Source of the DNA: Henckelia pumila
Taxonomy: Eukaryota > Streptophyta > Magnoliopsida > Lamiales > Gesneriaceae
Assembly (NCBI RefSeq): GCF_033568475.1
Contig: NC_133121.1
Location: forward strand, 136,680,375-136,744,374
Reading direction: 5' to 3'
Length of the DNA: 64,000 nt
Shown here: one piece after another, positions 11,726-21,988 of the stretch
Position numbering within the stretch: position 1 is the first letter of the stretch
Layout: the number at the start of each line of letters is the position of its first letter
Translations under genes and position numbers: made by a program
Notes under the pieces: model-generated
The model's database searches: none
What the model was told of the DNA's origin: nothing
What the model saw: only the letters and a program-made list of their open reading frames with translations

Positions 11726-14700
11726 CCATGAAGTAGAACGATCTTTTGGATGTATAATCGAGCCTTACGATCAATAGAGTGCTCTCGACTGCTCTTCGAA
11801 TACCCACTGTTCCTACGAACCTTAGCAGTGATAGTTCCTCGTCAAGTATACCACTTGATACCGACTATCCCTCTTGCTAGAATCAGTTCGTACTAACGAG
11901 AAGACCAGATACAACCAACCTGTATCTCCACTGGTCTAACACTGACATCAAATCCCAGAGGTAACCGCAAGTGTTAACCAATCGATTCCCACTTGACGTC
12001 CTGCCACAGATAACAACCAATCCCGAAAGTTCCTAGCATCGACAGACTTACATTCCGTACTTATTTTCTTCGATGCTGACTAATATTCTCAAAGAATGTC
12101 ACCGCTAAATGTTGAACACATAGATGGGACCGCAACATCTACAACATTAGTAGTCTAGATTAAAGATCACCACTATCTCGTCACTCGAGATATCAATTGA
12201 ATTCGCAAAACTGGTTATCCAACCATAGATAACAATCCCAAGTCACACTTGACTTGCAACCAAGATGAACAAAACTAGTTCACCTCAACCCTTTCGCACA
12301 ATCCATGACACATGCGGTAAACCAACGAATTTACCCGATAGATCTCGGTCGATCCCAACACCTCAATGGCATAGCACATCAGAACGTACTGGGAAATCAC
12401 CGACAACAATCTCACTAGACTCTGAACACAGTCTCAGCTGTCGTATCATCCCACGAACAAACAACTGATATCGGCCTGCTAATGCTCATTGAATTCCGCA
12501 ACACTCGTCGAATCACAATTTAACGAAAATCCTCCGAGAAAACTGCTGGAAATGCCTAAACAAGTATTCGGCTAACAGTTCCCATAACTGTAATCCAATA
12601 GCATGGAACAATTCTATTTCCAAAACTGGGTCAACCATTGCTAATACCAAGCAATGTTCAGATCAATTATGCCTTCTCTTACCACTGATAACTTTATCCG
12701 AGTTATTGAACTAGCCATGACTTACCAAAGTCAAAACATGCAATCACCTCCCGTGATCTATCGAACTTGGAAGTCCAAACGACTGCACTCCGAAAATCTC
12801 AACCACCCGAGAATCCTGAATGCAATTAATTCTCTTACTGTTCCGAGACATTTACTTAAAGGATCCAAACTCATAAGCACGACGGCTTATAGTATTGTCT
12901 CAAGTATCTCTCGGTTCATGATATCTTAATTACTGATCTGCTCAACCAATCGACCTCGTCGATAAGTTGTGACTATCACACAACTTGTCAGTACCAACCA
13001 AATTATGGCAACCATCCGTCAGGTCTTGGTCATTTGAAATCTCACATGGCTCGATCAATAATCATGATCTCACGGCCATACGTCCGCATATCCCAAATAC
13101 TTGGAATCAAAAGAATCACAGCTGATTCAACTCACCTATCTCTGACAAAGTCAGACAATAGCTATTAGTAGTCACCAGTACCAATCTTGCATCGATACTG
13201 ACTCACTACCAACTGTCGCTAAACTTGCTCCTGATAACTATATCTTTTGCTAAGACTGCAACAAATCGAGACTGAGGTTACTTGCCGCGGTGTCCCACCT
13301 GAAATCACCACCAAGTGTACACTGGCATAAATCACGCTATCCTCACGCCTCAAATAGTCATGTACAATCCTTAGCATCGGATATAATCTATCACTGAAGA
13401 AAACCATTAATGCTGAAAACTACTCATCTCCGAGTCAAATGTTTCAGGAATTTCACAAACCAAAACTCCTGGATAGCCCCTATCACAAGAGCATCCAAAC
13501 CCGACTAGATCCACTAGTCTAGCAGTATCCAATAGACTAAAACTATCTGTTCAGAGTACGTACTCGTCAAGGAAAATCCCTCCAAGATTGGTCTTTGTGA
13601 CAAAACTGCAAACCAATATCTCTGACGACAGTCAGACGATATCTAAACCGCTGACACCTAACCAGGCATCCAATCCATTGTCATACCCCGTCGTGACTGT
13701 TACCAAAACTCTAGACTAAGTAGCCTTCCCACCGCCAAATCCTGAAGCACGAAGGCTTCCAGGCATTCTCCGAAGTACGAAAGACTCCCAGAGTAACACT
13801 GGCATAGGGTCGCGCTCCATCATGTCTAGTCATGGTCATAGTCCACAACTCTCGGCATATACCCGACTTGGTATCCCGATGAAATCCCATCATCACGAAG
13901 TCTCAACCTATGCAGGTCAATCAGACTACTGTCCTAAGAAAACAACTTAGAACAAAAACTCAAAATTCCAAACAAGATCGATATTTCCATGCTCCCAGAT
14001 GAATTACCTCATCAATGGCACTAACTCAGTCAAACGACTAATTAGGTCAACCCTAGGAAGACACCTAGACTAACCTCATGTCAATCCGTTACCGTTGACT
14101 TACTCAAAATCCATGAGCTATCCTAGTTGATTAGTCAACTAATTCCAAGCCAAACTTAGTAAAAATTACTTGTAATCAAACACGAATCTTTGAATAAGTA
14201 AAACATGTATCATTACTTCAATTTATGTACAATTTCCTTTATTACAATCCCATGTAATACATACAGTATTCAAAATACAACAAAATGTACATCCAATAAC
14301 TTGAACTGATACAACCAAATTCTGATGATTCATTACAACTGAAATACTGTTTACAAATACATCAATACAGTATTTAAAATCGTCGACTTGTCTTCACTCC
14401 TTGAGCATGAAGCTTCCAATCGACACACGCATCGATACAAGCATACTTCCATCCAAGTCTCTCTACATGTCCTCCAGCGAAGAACTCCGGAGAAATGACA
14501 CGTGATAGCTAACCAGCTATGCTCTGCGTCAGTGCATGTCAGTCGACTTCTTCTGCTCACGATCTACCATCAGCGTTCTTCTTGTATCTAAATCATGCTT
14601 TTGAACATGAAGTTTTCCGTATGCCTACCAAAAGCATCGATACAAGCATACCGGCAAAACCATGTTCTGCACGAGGTTAAAGACCTCACTCTCGAAACCT

Positions 14701-15123
14701 GTCATGTTTTAGGCACTCAAGGCATTCTCTGGTGAAGTTCTATCTGACAATCTCTCCAACTACGAGTGGAGAATCTTCAAGGACTGGAACCACATGGATT
14801 TCTAAACACCATTCGTTCCAAAAAGCCCTCAGAGGTATCTGACGCGATATAACCGATCTTCTCTTCCAGTCTTTCCTGGCTGGAATCCATATGTTCTTCG
14901 ATCAACATCCCAATGCATCGAATGATGAACCGTCCATAGCAGTCAGTCTATCTATCGATATGCTACTACTGGTGTTCTCATTACTGTTGCATTCCTTATA
15001 GTAAAAACTTCTGCCGCAAACCTTGTCCATGAAGAACCAAATCTTCTTTCGCTAGCCTCAATCAATCCTACAAGGATAATCAAGAAGTCTTATTATCAAT
15101 TTCCTAAGTCCCTTGCATGCAGT
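11726..15123. other. 3.4-kb chromovirus interior without recognisable gag, protease or RT
   Basis: The base composition is ordinary (not AT-rich), but there is no frame longer than about 90 codons and no capsid, zinc-knuckle, DSG or YxDD motif that I can find on either strand. A partial duplication is visible: GCATCGATACAAGCATAC occurs near 14428 and again near 14633, each shortly after an ATGAAG-containing motif. It is either extremely decayed pol or replacement sequence of unknown origin. Confidence 0.5.
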
Positions 15124-15135
15124 GCTCTGATACCA
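15124..15135 (-). promoter_or_regulatory. tRNA-iMet type primer binding site
   Basis: The minus-strand sequence TGGTATCAGAGC lies four bases after the LTR end. It is the standard initiator-methionine primer site of many plant retrotransposons. Confidence 0.85.
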
Positions 15136-15139
15136 TAAA

Positions 15140-16559
15140 TGTAGCGACCCGATCCGGATCCACTACCTAATCAGAGTTAAGAGCATAATTAAGCATGCAT
15201 TAAATCAAATTGCTGCGGAAGACTAAATACAAGTAGACCGGCAGAATACAACCGGCTAATCAAACTCAATTTATACAACCCAATCGAATTACTTTAAATA
15301 AAACCTACAGCTAATCCTGCTGTCTTCAAGGTCACTGGCTACTCCAGGCTCCTGGTGCTCAATCCTGCACCTATACCTGCCCCATCGAATAGGGTATCTA
15401 GATGCACAGAAAATACTAGACGTGAGATCTAAGCTCAATACGAAAGCACGGATAAACATACAAATATGATGCATGCAAATGACCGGGTATCCATATCTGG
15501 GATAATTGTATACAAACTGCTCAAACTGGCGCCTGGGATATAAGCTCGTCACATCGGGGTAGCTAACCACTGTGTGCGACTACTCATTCCCGAATCCCGG
15601 ACGCGGACCACGGAGTCCTCGAGGTATCAGTACCTAAGGGTACTCGATATCAAACGTCCTAACAGGGCTGAGCAACCCTAACTGGCTCATCTCGAAAGAT
15701 ATACAGATGTACAGGCACAAGATGATATGCACATGCCGCATAACAATAATAACATGCAAACACATAAATGCAACATATAAGCATGCATATCCGCTGGCAA
15801 TCTCAGTCAGTACTTACGTACCTTTCTAAGGCAGTCCTAGTAGTTCCACTCTAGGTTCCAAGCCTATCATCAAGTCTACAATGCAAATACCCATGCATCA
15901 TTCAATAAGCGCTAAAAGCCTTAACTAAGCTATTGCATACTCCTAAATAATTTAAGGAGACCATAGCTATACCTGCGTCCGTCGTCAGCCCACTGATGGC
16001 GACTATCCCGCAACTAGGGCACTCCCCTGCTGCGAATCCACAGCCTCGAACACGGCTCTACAACACGAGCACTGCTCCGCTACTATGTCAGACACTGTCT
16101 GACTATACTAAAACAAATATCCTACTCCAACTCTAGAATAAGAGTACCCAAAGCCTTAAAATAGGATCAAGAGGGCGAAGGAGAGAATTCGGAATTGGAA
16201 AGAAATGAATGCCTCGGACCTTATATTTATAGGCATCGATCGGAACCTCCGATCCTCGATCGGAACTTCCGATCCTTGATCGGAACGTCCGATCCTGCCA
16301 TCGGAGCTTCCGAACATCCTTATCTGCCACATGTCAAAATCTCACTGGTTGACTTCGGATAGGGCGATCGGAGCTTCCGATCCCGATCGGAGTTTCCGAT
16401 CCTGCCACACGTCATGCATGACGTAATATCGATCGGAGATTCCGATCCTGATCGGAGCTTCCGATCTCACCTTCGGAGCTTCCGATCCTTCAGATACCAA
16501 ATTGGTTTAATTAACATAATTAATCTCTTAATTACCAATTTAGGTTACGGGGTACTACA
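15140..16559 (-). repeat. 5' LTR of nested chromovirus
   Basis: The copy is 1420 bp and nearly identical to 9679-10872 over the shared parts, which suggests a fairly recent insertion. The minus-strand TATA-like box lies at about 16220-16231. The palindrome array is directly upstream of it in the transcription sense. Confidence 0.9.
16238..16492 (-). promoter_or_regulatory. Second copy of the palindrome array in the 5' LTR
   Basis: The units are the same as in the other LTR, with about two extra copies (one near 16257-16275, one near 16465-16480). This shows copy-number change after or during insertion. It is the array that would drive transcription of the element, because it belongs to the 5' LTR. 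Confidence 0.55.
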
Positions 16560-16757
16560 TTCACGGGCTTGAGCCTCTTATGGGCTTTTGTAGAATTCAG
16601 GGCCTGCTTGAATTAAATATATATAATATTTAAATAAGCTTGGGCCTCAAAAATATTGGAGTGGACCTTCATGATTGGGCTCAGACCCAGTTGAACTTTT
16701 AGGTGTAACCTATCAGCGACAGTCCCCAAAACTTAGGCACATCTTTGCTACTATTTC
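16560..16757 (-). repeat. 5' LTR of Tat element, upstream part (U3 side)
   Basis: This is the continuation of the split Tat LTR beyond the nested element, starting with the second TTCAC copy. Its 5' boundary is uncertain. A TGTCGCTGATAGG start on the minus strand near 16726 is one candidate, but it is preceded by a purine-rich run, so other reading is possible. Confidence 0.5.
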
Positions 16758-17276
16758 TGTAGCGCTCCGCCACTCCGGCCCTCCAATAGGATGCCTATAA
16801 ATTCTTAAAATCCTAACAGACTAGCCATAAAGGAGAGGAATGGGAATTGGTGCGCTTGGAATATGAGCTTGGCACCCCTATATATAGACAGTTCCAATTC
16901 TCACAATCAGAGCTTCCGATCCCTGCTTCGGATCTCTCTCAGCCAACCATGTGTACTTCTTCTGCCGGCAGTCCAATCAGAGCTTTTGATCCACTTCGGT
17001 GCTTACATAATATTTCGGACAACTGACATTTGGTGACGATCGGAGCTTTCGATCGCAGATCGAAGCTTCCGAACTGGAACTATGGCTCCGATCTGTTCGA
17101 AGCTTCCGATCTACTTGAAGATCAAAGCTCTTATCGAACCAATTTTGATCGTTATGGATCAATTTATCAATTCATTCAACCCATTTGAAAGTCCCTTAAT
17201 CATGTTTTGTCTCTCTTAAACATGATTACTTGATTAATTATCATTTAATCGTTAATTCTGGATAAGGGTCACTATA
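16758..17276 (-). repeat. Solo LTR related to the nested chromovirus
   Basis: The segment begins TGTAGCGCTCC and ends GGGTCACTATA, the same termini style as the LTRs at 9679 and 15140. Inside it has a minus-strand TATA box near 16873-16886 and diverged GATCGGA/TTCCGATC units at 16900-17115. No target duplication is visible, so it may be a truncated or old copy. Confidence 0.6.
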
Positions 17277-17749
17277 ATCGAGCAGCTAATAAACTTGCAC
17301 GTTGTACTATTCTCTTTCTAATCCTTCTCCGATGTCTTTGATTGAAAATGTCTTTCCTTCATGGATTTGGTTATTTATAAAAAAAAAATTCACCTAAAAA
17401 AAAAAACTCAATGTTTCTTAAATGATTAAAAACTTTTTTTAATACATGTTTTGCTTATATGTATCGAACACATCTTATCGAGCTGATAACGTGTAGCTCA
17501 TTTGACACTCAATTCAAAAAAAAAAAAAAAAAACCACACACACACATCTCATCGGCTTAACAAATTCTTTTGAATTATATTCATAAAAAAAACGATCAAA
17601 ATATTTATTTAAAGGTTTTTCATTACCAACGGAAAGAACATGAAAAATCATTAATTCAAGAATAACAAGATTATCACATTCAGATAAGTATTTAAACTAT
17701 ACAAATACAACGCAATAGTCATAATAATTTTATTAAGTGTGAATTTGGA
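17277..17749. other. AT-rich spacer
   Basis: No gene is visible. It contains an A-run with CA dinucleotides at about 17515-17548. Confidence 0.5.
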
Positions 17750-18112
17750 TAGGGGTGGTTCGGTACGGTATACCGCATACCGTACCGAAACTTTCGATAT
17801 CGAAATTTTCAATACTGATACCGTACCGAAAGTCGGTATACCGAAATTTTGGTATGACATAAATCCATACCGATACCGTACCGATTTTTTTAAAAAAAAT
17901 TTCGGTATACATCGATATCGTGTATACCGATTTTTTTCCCGATATACCGAAATACCAAAAATTCAAAAATCTTATACCGATACCGATACCGATATCGATA
18001 CCAAAAATTACCGTACCGAAATTTACGGTATACCGAAATTTTTGATATATTCGGTTTTTTTCGGTACGGTAAAGACGGTATGACGACATTTCGATATTTT
18101 TTGTCAGCCCTA
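17750..18112. mobile_element. hAT-type MITE, 363 bp
   Basis: The termini are TAGGGGTGG and (reverse complement) TAGGGCTGA. They are flanked by AATTTGGA (17742-17749) and AGTTTGGA (18113-18120), an 8-bp target duplication with one mismatch, as expected for hAT. The interior is filled with short inverted units of GGTATACC, TACCGATACC and CCGAAATTT. The long open frames on both strands here (17733-18164 minus, 17739-18083 plus) are artefacts of these repeats. Confidence 0.85.
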
Positions 18113-18152
18113 AGTTTGGATGCAAAAACTTGTAGCTTATAAAAAGACTTAG

Positions 18153-18549
18153 GGGTGTATTCAATCTGAAAAATTAATGACTTTTATGGATTTTAGAAGT
18201 ATAGTGGTATTCAATCATGACTGTTATATACTCTATAAAAGTCTAGTGGTATTCAAAATAAAATTTTTTAGAGTTTTAAAAGTCAAGTGGTATTCAACCT
18301 TGTCTTTTAAAAACTCTACAAAAGTCTAGTATTATTCAAAATGTCAATGAACTTTTAATAACTCCATTAAAATCATGGACATACAAACATTAATGCTTAA
18401 GGTACAACTATATTTTGTAAAAAAAAGTTTTTGTTCTAACCCAAAGATTTGGATGGATTTCTAAATTATAATTTCCATCTTTTTTCTCATATTTCCTCAC
18501 TATTCACTATCTCAATCCTCTATCTCACTTTCTCTCATATTCAAAATGA

Positions 18550-18612
<63 letters not shown>

Positions 18613-19227
18613 GTTCTTTTCCTAAAATCAAAATAAAATAAATTATTTAAAAATTTGAAATTTTCGAAATATTTTGTGCTTTTTAATTTATGATTTATAC
18701 CAATAATTTTAATATTTAATGATAATAATATATGATTCAAAAAATTATAATATGATTTAATTCAAATATTTGAATAGCGGATAACAGACATGATAAAAAA
18801 TAAAAATTGACAAACAAATTTTTATGATATAATTGATAAAATAATTTAACTTTACACAATCACAAATTTTTTAGTTTATAATCTTGTTACATTAATATAT
18901 ATATATATATATATACATTTAAAATAAATGAAATCCATTTCATCAATAAATTAAAAAAATATTTCAAATAAATTTATTATTTATGTCAAATAATTATTAT
19001 TTCAAAGGAAAAAATTAAAAATAATAAGATATATTAAAGATACAAATTCATGTAATTGTATGAAAAGTTTACATATCTCTATAAAAGTCCTGCAAAAATC
19101 TACAAAGAATCCACGGAAATCTGTTTGTAAATCCTATAAAAGTCAATAAAAATATATCAACTCCACAAAAGTCTATCATTTTAAAAAGTCACTGAAAATC
19201 ATTAAAACTCTGGATTGAATACAAATA
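18153..19227. mobile_element. TIR element of about 1.07 kb, non-coding
   Basis: The left end GGGGTGTATTCAATCTG and the right end, read in reverse as TTTGTATTCAATCCAGAG, form imperfect inverted repeats. Both are followed by TTTTAATGA-like sequence. The motif GTGGTATTCAA recurs near 18206, 18247, 18289 and 18330. A long AT microsatellite lies inside. The flanks are TTA on one side and TAA on the other, so a Harbinger-like origin is possible but not shown. Confidence 0.5.
18547..18609. repeat. (AT)n microsatellite
   Basis: About 60 bases of nearly pure AT dinucleotide. A shorter run lies at 18893-18915. Confidence 0.9.
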
Positions 19228-19852
19228 AGTATAACTCAATTTTAAAGTGTTTTCATTAAAAAAATAAAAGCGTTTGGATAAATTATTAAAATTGTTTTTT
19301 TTAAAATTTAATTAGAAATAGAAGTAAAAGACAAAAACCAAAATTTTTTACTTAAAAAAAAACACTCAAATAAGCACTTTTTAAAAATTGTTGTGATGAC
19401 CAAATTGTCCAAACACATTCTGTTTGAGGCCAACATGTTTTTAAATTCTGTTGTAATGGATCCATTGTAATTGAGATCTTCATATAGAGGGCGATTGCTT
19501 ACACCGCTAGAAAAAATCAATAGAATTCGATGAACATGTAGTATGCGTTCATTTGCCACTCTTCGCCTCTAGCTCTTAATAAAATATTTTTTATGTTTAT
19601 AAGTGTAAAACTTAATTAAGTAATTGTAGAAGATTCGTACAATGTTTTTTATTTTTAAAAAAACGTTCATGTGATTAAATGAGAATTAAAATGTTTTTAT
19701 ATCATGATTATTTAAACACCTTCTTAATTATTTTTAATTATAAAATCGTTTGTAAAATTTTTATCAAAATAAGTTTCAACTATAAAAACTTTTTTATAAA
19801 ATTACCGTGCAAACATATATTTATTCTTAAAACAAATTTTAAATTGTTTTAA

Positions 19853-19880
<28 letters not shown>
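19228..19880. other. AT-rich spacer
   Basis: I see no gene or element boundary. The frame at 19308-19559 resembles no family that I know. Confidence 0.4.
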
Positions 19881-19884
<4 letters not shown>

Positions 19885-20021
19885 GAGTTTCGATCACATG
19901 GGCAACCACCGTGGACAACTACGTGAGCAACAACTGACGTGACACCTTGTACATCCAATGAGTGATTGTCACGTCAGCTGTTGCTCACATAGTTGCCCAT
20001 TGTAGTTGCCCATGTGATCGA

Positions 20022-20025
<4 letters not shown>
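19885..20025. mobile_element. Foldback MITE inserted in an AT repeat
   Basis: The arms start at GAGTTTCGATCACATGGGCA and are mirrored at the right end (GCCCATGTGATCGAAACT). They pair over about 60 bases with a few mismatches and a short central loop. Both sides are TA-repeat sequence (about 19855-19884 and 20026-20053), which suggests targeting of TA microsatellites. Confidence 0.8.
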
Positions 20026-20055
<30 letters not shown>

Positions 20056-20109
20056 CAGGTAGAAAACTAGCAAATTTTTTTTTGGACGTGAAAAAAAACC
20101 TAGCATATT

Positions 20110-20268
20110 TGACTATTATTTAATCTATACATATTTATACTTATCTAATAAGAGGATAAAATTTTACAATTTTGAAATAATAATTTTACCCTTTTATTCT
20201 ACCATTTATGTAAGACCATATAAAATATATAGGGATGTAAAAGTAAAATTCAAATTTTAGTTAGGGTA
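20110..20268 (+). repeat. Dispersed AT-rich repeat, copy 1
   Basis: The core shared motif is AAAATTTTACAATT, then GAAATAATAATTTTACCC, TTTTATTCTA and TAAGACCATATAAAATATATA. Close copies lie at 33370-33500 and 52618-52690, and more diverged ones at 53460-53540 and 54015-54080. The copies next to the Helitron ends suggest that it is itself a Helitron 5' region, which is an inference. Confidence 0.6.
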
Positions 20269-20269
20269 T

Positions 20270-21988
20270 CTATATCTACATATATGAAAGGTTGCTAATT
20301 GTTAAGAGGGCCAGTTTACTCCCGATCTCCCATTTGCCCCAAATACACGCGTTTAGTTTTCCTCTTTGCACAAATACACGTGTCTTCTCCACCGCTGCAC
20401 ACAAAAAGATGGTTCAATATTATTGGTTGGGATGTGAGGCAACAACCGGGTGTACGCATCAGATTTCTTCCGATTCTTCCATCGTTTATCTCTCGTTCTT
20501 TACTGTCTTTTTCGTCTTTCCTTGTGCTCTTCACGATCTGCTCACTGCCGGGTTCTCATCCTCGAAAATGCTAGGTTTCTACTGGTTTTACGAATTTAGT
20601 TGTGTTCTATTTAGTTGTGTTCTCTTCTTTACGCTTACATCGAAATTTTCTTGTTTAGGTTACGACATCAATTTTCTTTGTTGTGCTTTTCGACTGTGTT
20701 TACGACACGGATCTGCTCACTTGTAAGTCTTCCGATTTTGATTCGCTTGGTTTATATTTACTTGTATTTTTTTTTACTGCGCATAGGGCTAATTTTTTTT
20801 TTCTCCATGTTACGATACTGATCTGCTCAGTGGTGGGTTTTCTGACTTCGAACAGCTTCGTTTATGTCATTTCTCTTGTATCTTTTTTTCTCTCTGTTTT
20901 TCTAACTTCAAATACTTTGGTTTGTCATTTCTATTATTTTCCTATAACTTAATTAACGTACTCTCGATTACTTGTTCTGTCTGTGACTTACGTTGCTTTT
21001 AAATACAATATAACCACAAATGTATATGGAATATTCAGCAACCATTTTACGGTGTCTTCACTTTTCATTTTCTCAATCTAAAATCAAAGGAATGTTACAG
21101 ACCGAACCATTAACTGGTTTGTTATTTAAGATTACGATAAAATATAGATACTTCATAGTTGTCTCTTTGATTAGTAACTTCTGAAGTCTGAAATTAAAAG
21201 GATTACGAAATAAAGACATGCGGACTGATTTTGTATCCTATGTTTCATTAAATTGCTTAAATCTGACTACGAATACTATTAACCTCCAGTTTCCAATTAT
21301 AGATTACCTTTATCATTTCTTATAATGATATTTTTGATTTTTTTTTTTTTTGGTATTAGGAACACTTGTTCTTGAAAATTGTACGCAAAACATTTATCAA
21401 AAATCGGATAACGCAAGAAATGGCAAGTTCTTCTACTCGACCGGTGTACAGGTTCAGTCTTTTACTTGAATTTAAATACGATTAAATGCTTTGTATATAT
21501 TTTTTCATCTTTTATCAGCTTCGTATTTAACTAAAGTAGACTGATACATGTTTTGATCTATAATTGCCTACCAAATTTAAAAAAAAAAAAAAAAAAAAAA
21601 CTATACCACCAAACATATTTAGCACATTTTATTGTACTATATATTTCCTGCTACTTAGGTATTTAGGTTTCTGTAGTTTGATAATATATGTTCTCACAGA
21701 TATTTAATGGACTGTAATTGAAAAAAAAAATTAAAAAAATCGTTTCTTTACAGCTTTAGTCTCAATAGCTTCAATTATGATTATATGTAGAGGGTCACTT
21801 AGATTCATTGAACTCTATCTTGTACCATTCTGTTAACTTTTTGTTTTTTGTGTATTTTACTTAGCTGTAAAAAAATATATTTTAGTCTTAGAAAATCACA
21901 ATACTTGAATTTTTACTCGCATAATATACAAGTTGCAAAATAACTAGCTTATCTTGTGACATTTTTTTACTTCTGAGCGTTTGTCATC
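20270..21988 (+). other. Helitron 5' leader
   Basis: The region is T-rich with short frames of no known family (e.g. 20292-20726). A possible small first exon near 21419-21451 begins ATGGCAAGTTCTTCTACTCG and ends at a GTTCAG donor-like site, upstream of the RepHel ATG. A poly-A run sits at about 21580-21600. Confidence 0.4.

Larger units (their letters stand above)
9679..16559 (-). mobile_element. Chromovirus-type Ty3/gypsy retrotransposon nested in the Tat LTR
   Basis: Two long direct repeats (9679-10872 and 15140-16559) start TGTAG and end CTACA. They are flanked by identical TTCAC at 9674-9678 and 16560-16564, a 5-bp target duplication. A tRNA-iMet type primer site adjoins the right LTR. 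A purine run (minus strand AAGTGAGGGAGAA) adjoins the left LTR, so the element reads on the minus strand. The only recognised coding sequence is the end of integrase (10985-11725). The remaining 3.4 kb of interior lacks recognisable gag, protease or RT. Confidence 0.9.
1..16757 (-). mobile_element. Tat-lineage Ty3/gypsy LTR retrotransposon, degraded, left end outside window
   Basis: Read on the minus strand the order is 5' LTR, primer site, gag, zinc knuckle, protease, RT, RNase H, a second RNase H, integrase, then an oppositely oriented extra gene. Two RNase H domains and an antisense gene between pol and the 3' LTR are known traits of the Tat lineage. The 5' LTR occupies 9396-9678 and resumes at 16560, because a second retrotransposon sits inside it. 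The 3' LTR would lie left of position 1, so LTR divergence cannot be read. Several stops and frameshifts in gag-pol show the copy is dead. The outer edge near 16757 is uncertain because a solo LTR abuts it. Confidence 0.85.

Noticed and set aside
13711..13896. 61-codon minus-strand frame in the chromovirus interior
   Set aside because: It has no gag, RT or integrase motif, and its length is expected by chance in this composition.
16716..16740. Purine run next to a TGTCGCTGATAGG start, suggesting a polypurine tract and a 3' LTR
   Set aside because: It lies at the 5' LTR side of the Tat element, where no tract is expected. I could not find a second element to own it, so it is kept only as boundary uncertainty.
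17733..18164. Long overlapping open frames on both strands (143 and 114 codons)
   Set aside because: They lie entirely in the repetitive GGTATACC/TACCGA interior of a hAT MITE. The translations are periodic and have no protein character.
18525..18740. 71-codon minus-strand frame rich in Tyr-Ile
   Set aside because: Most of it is the (AT)n tract.
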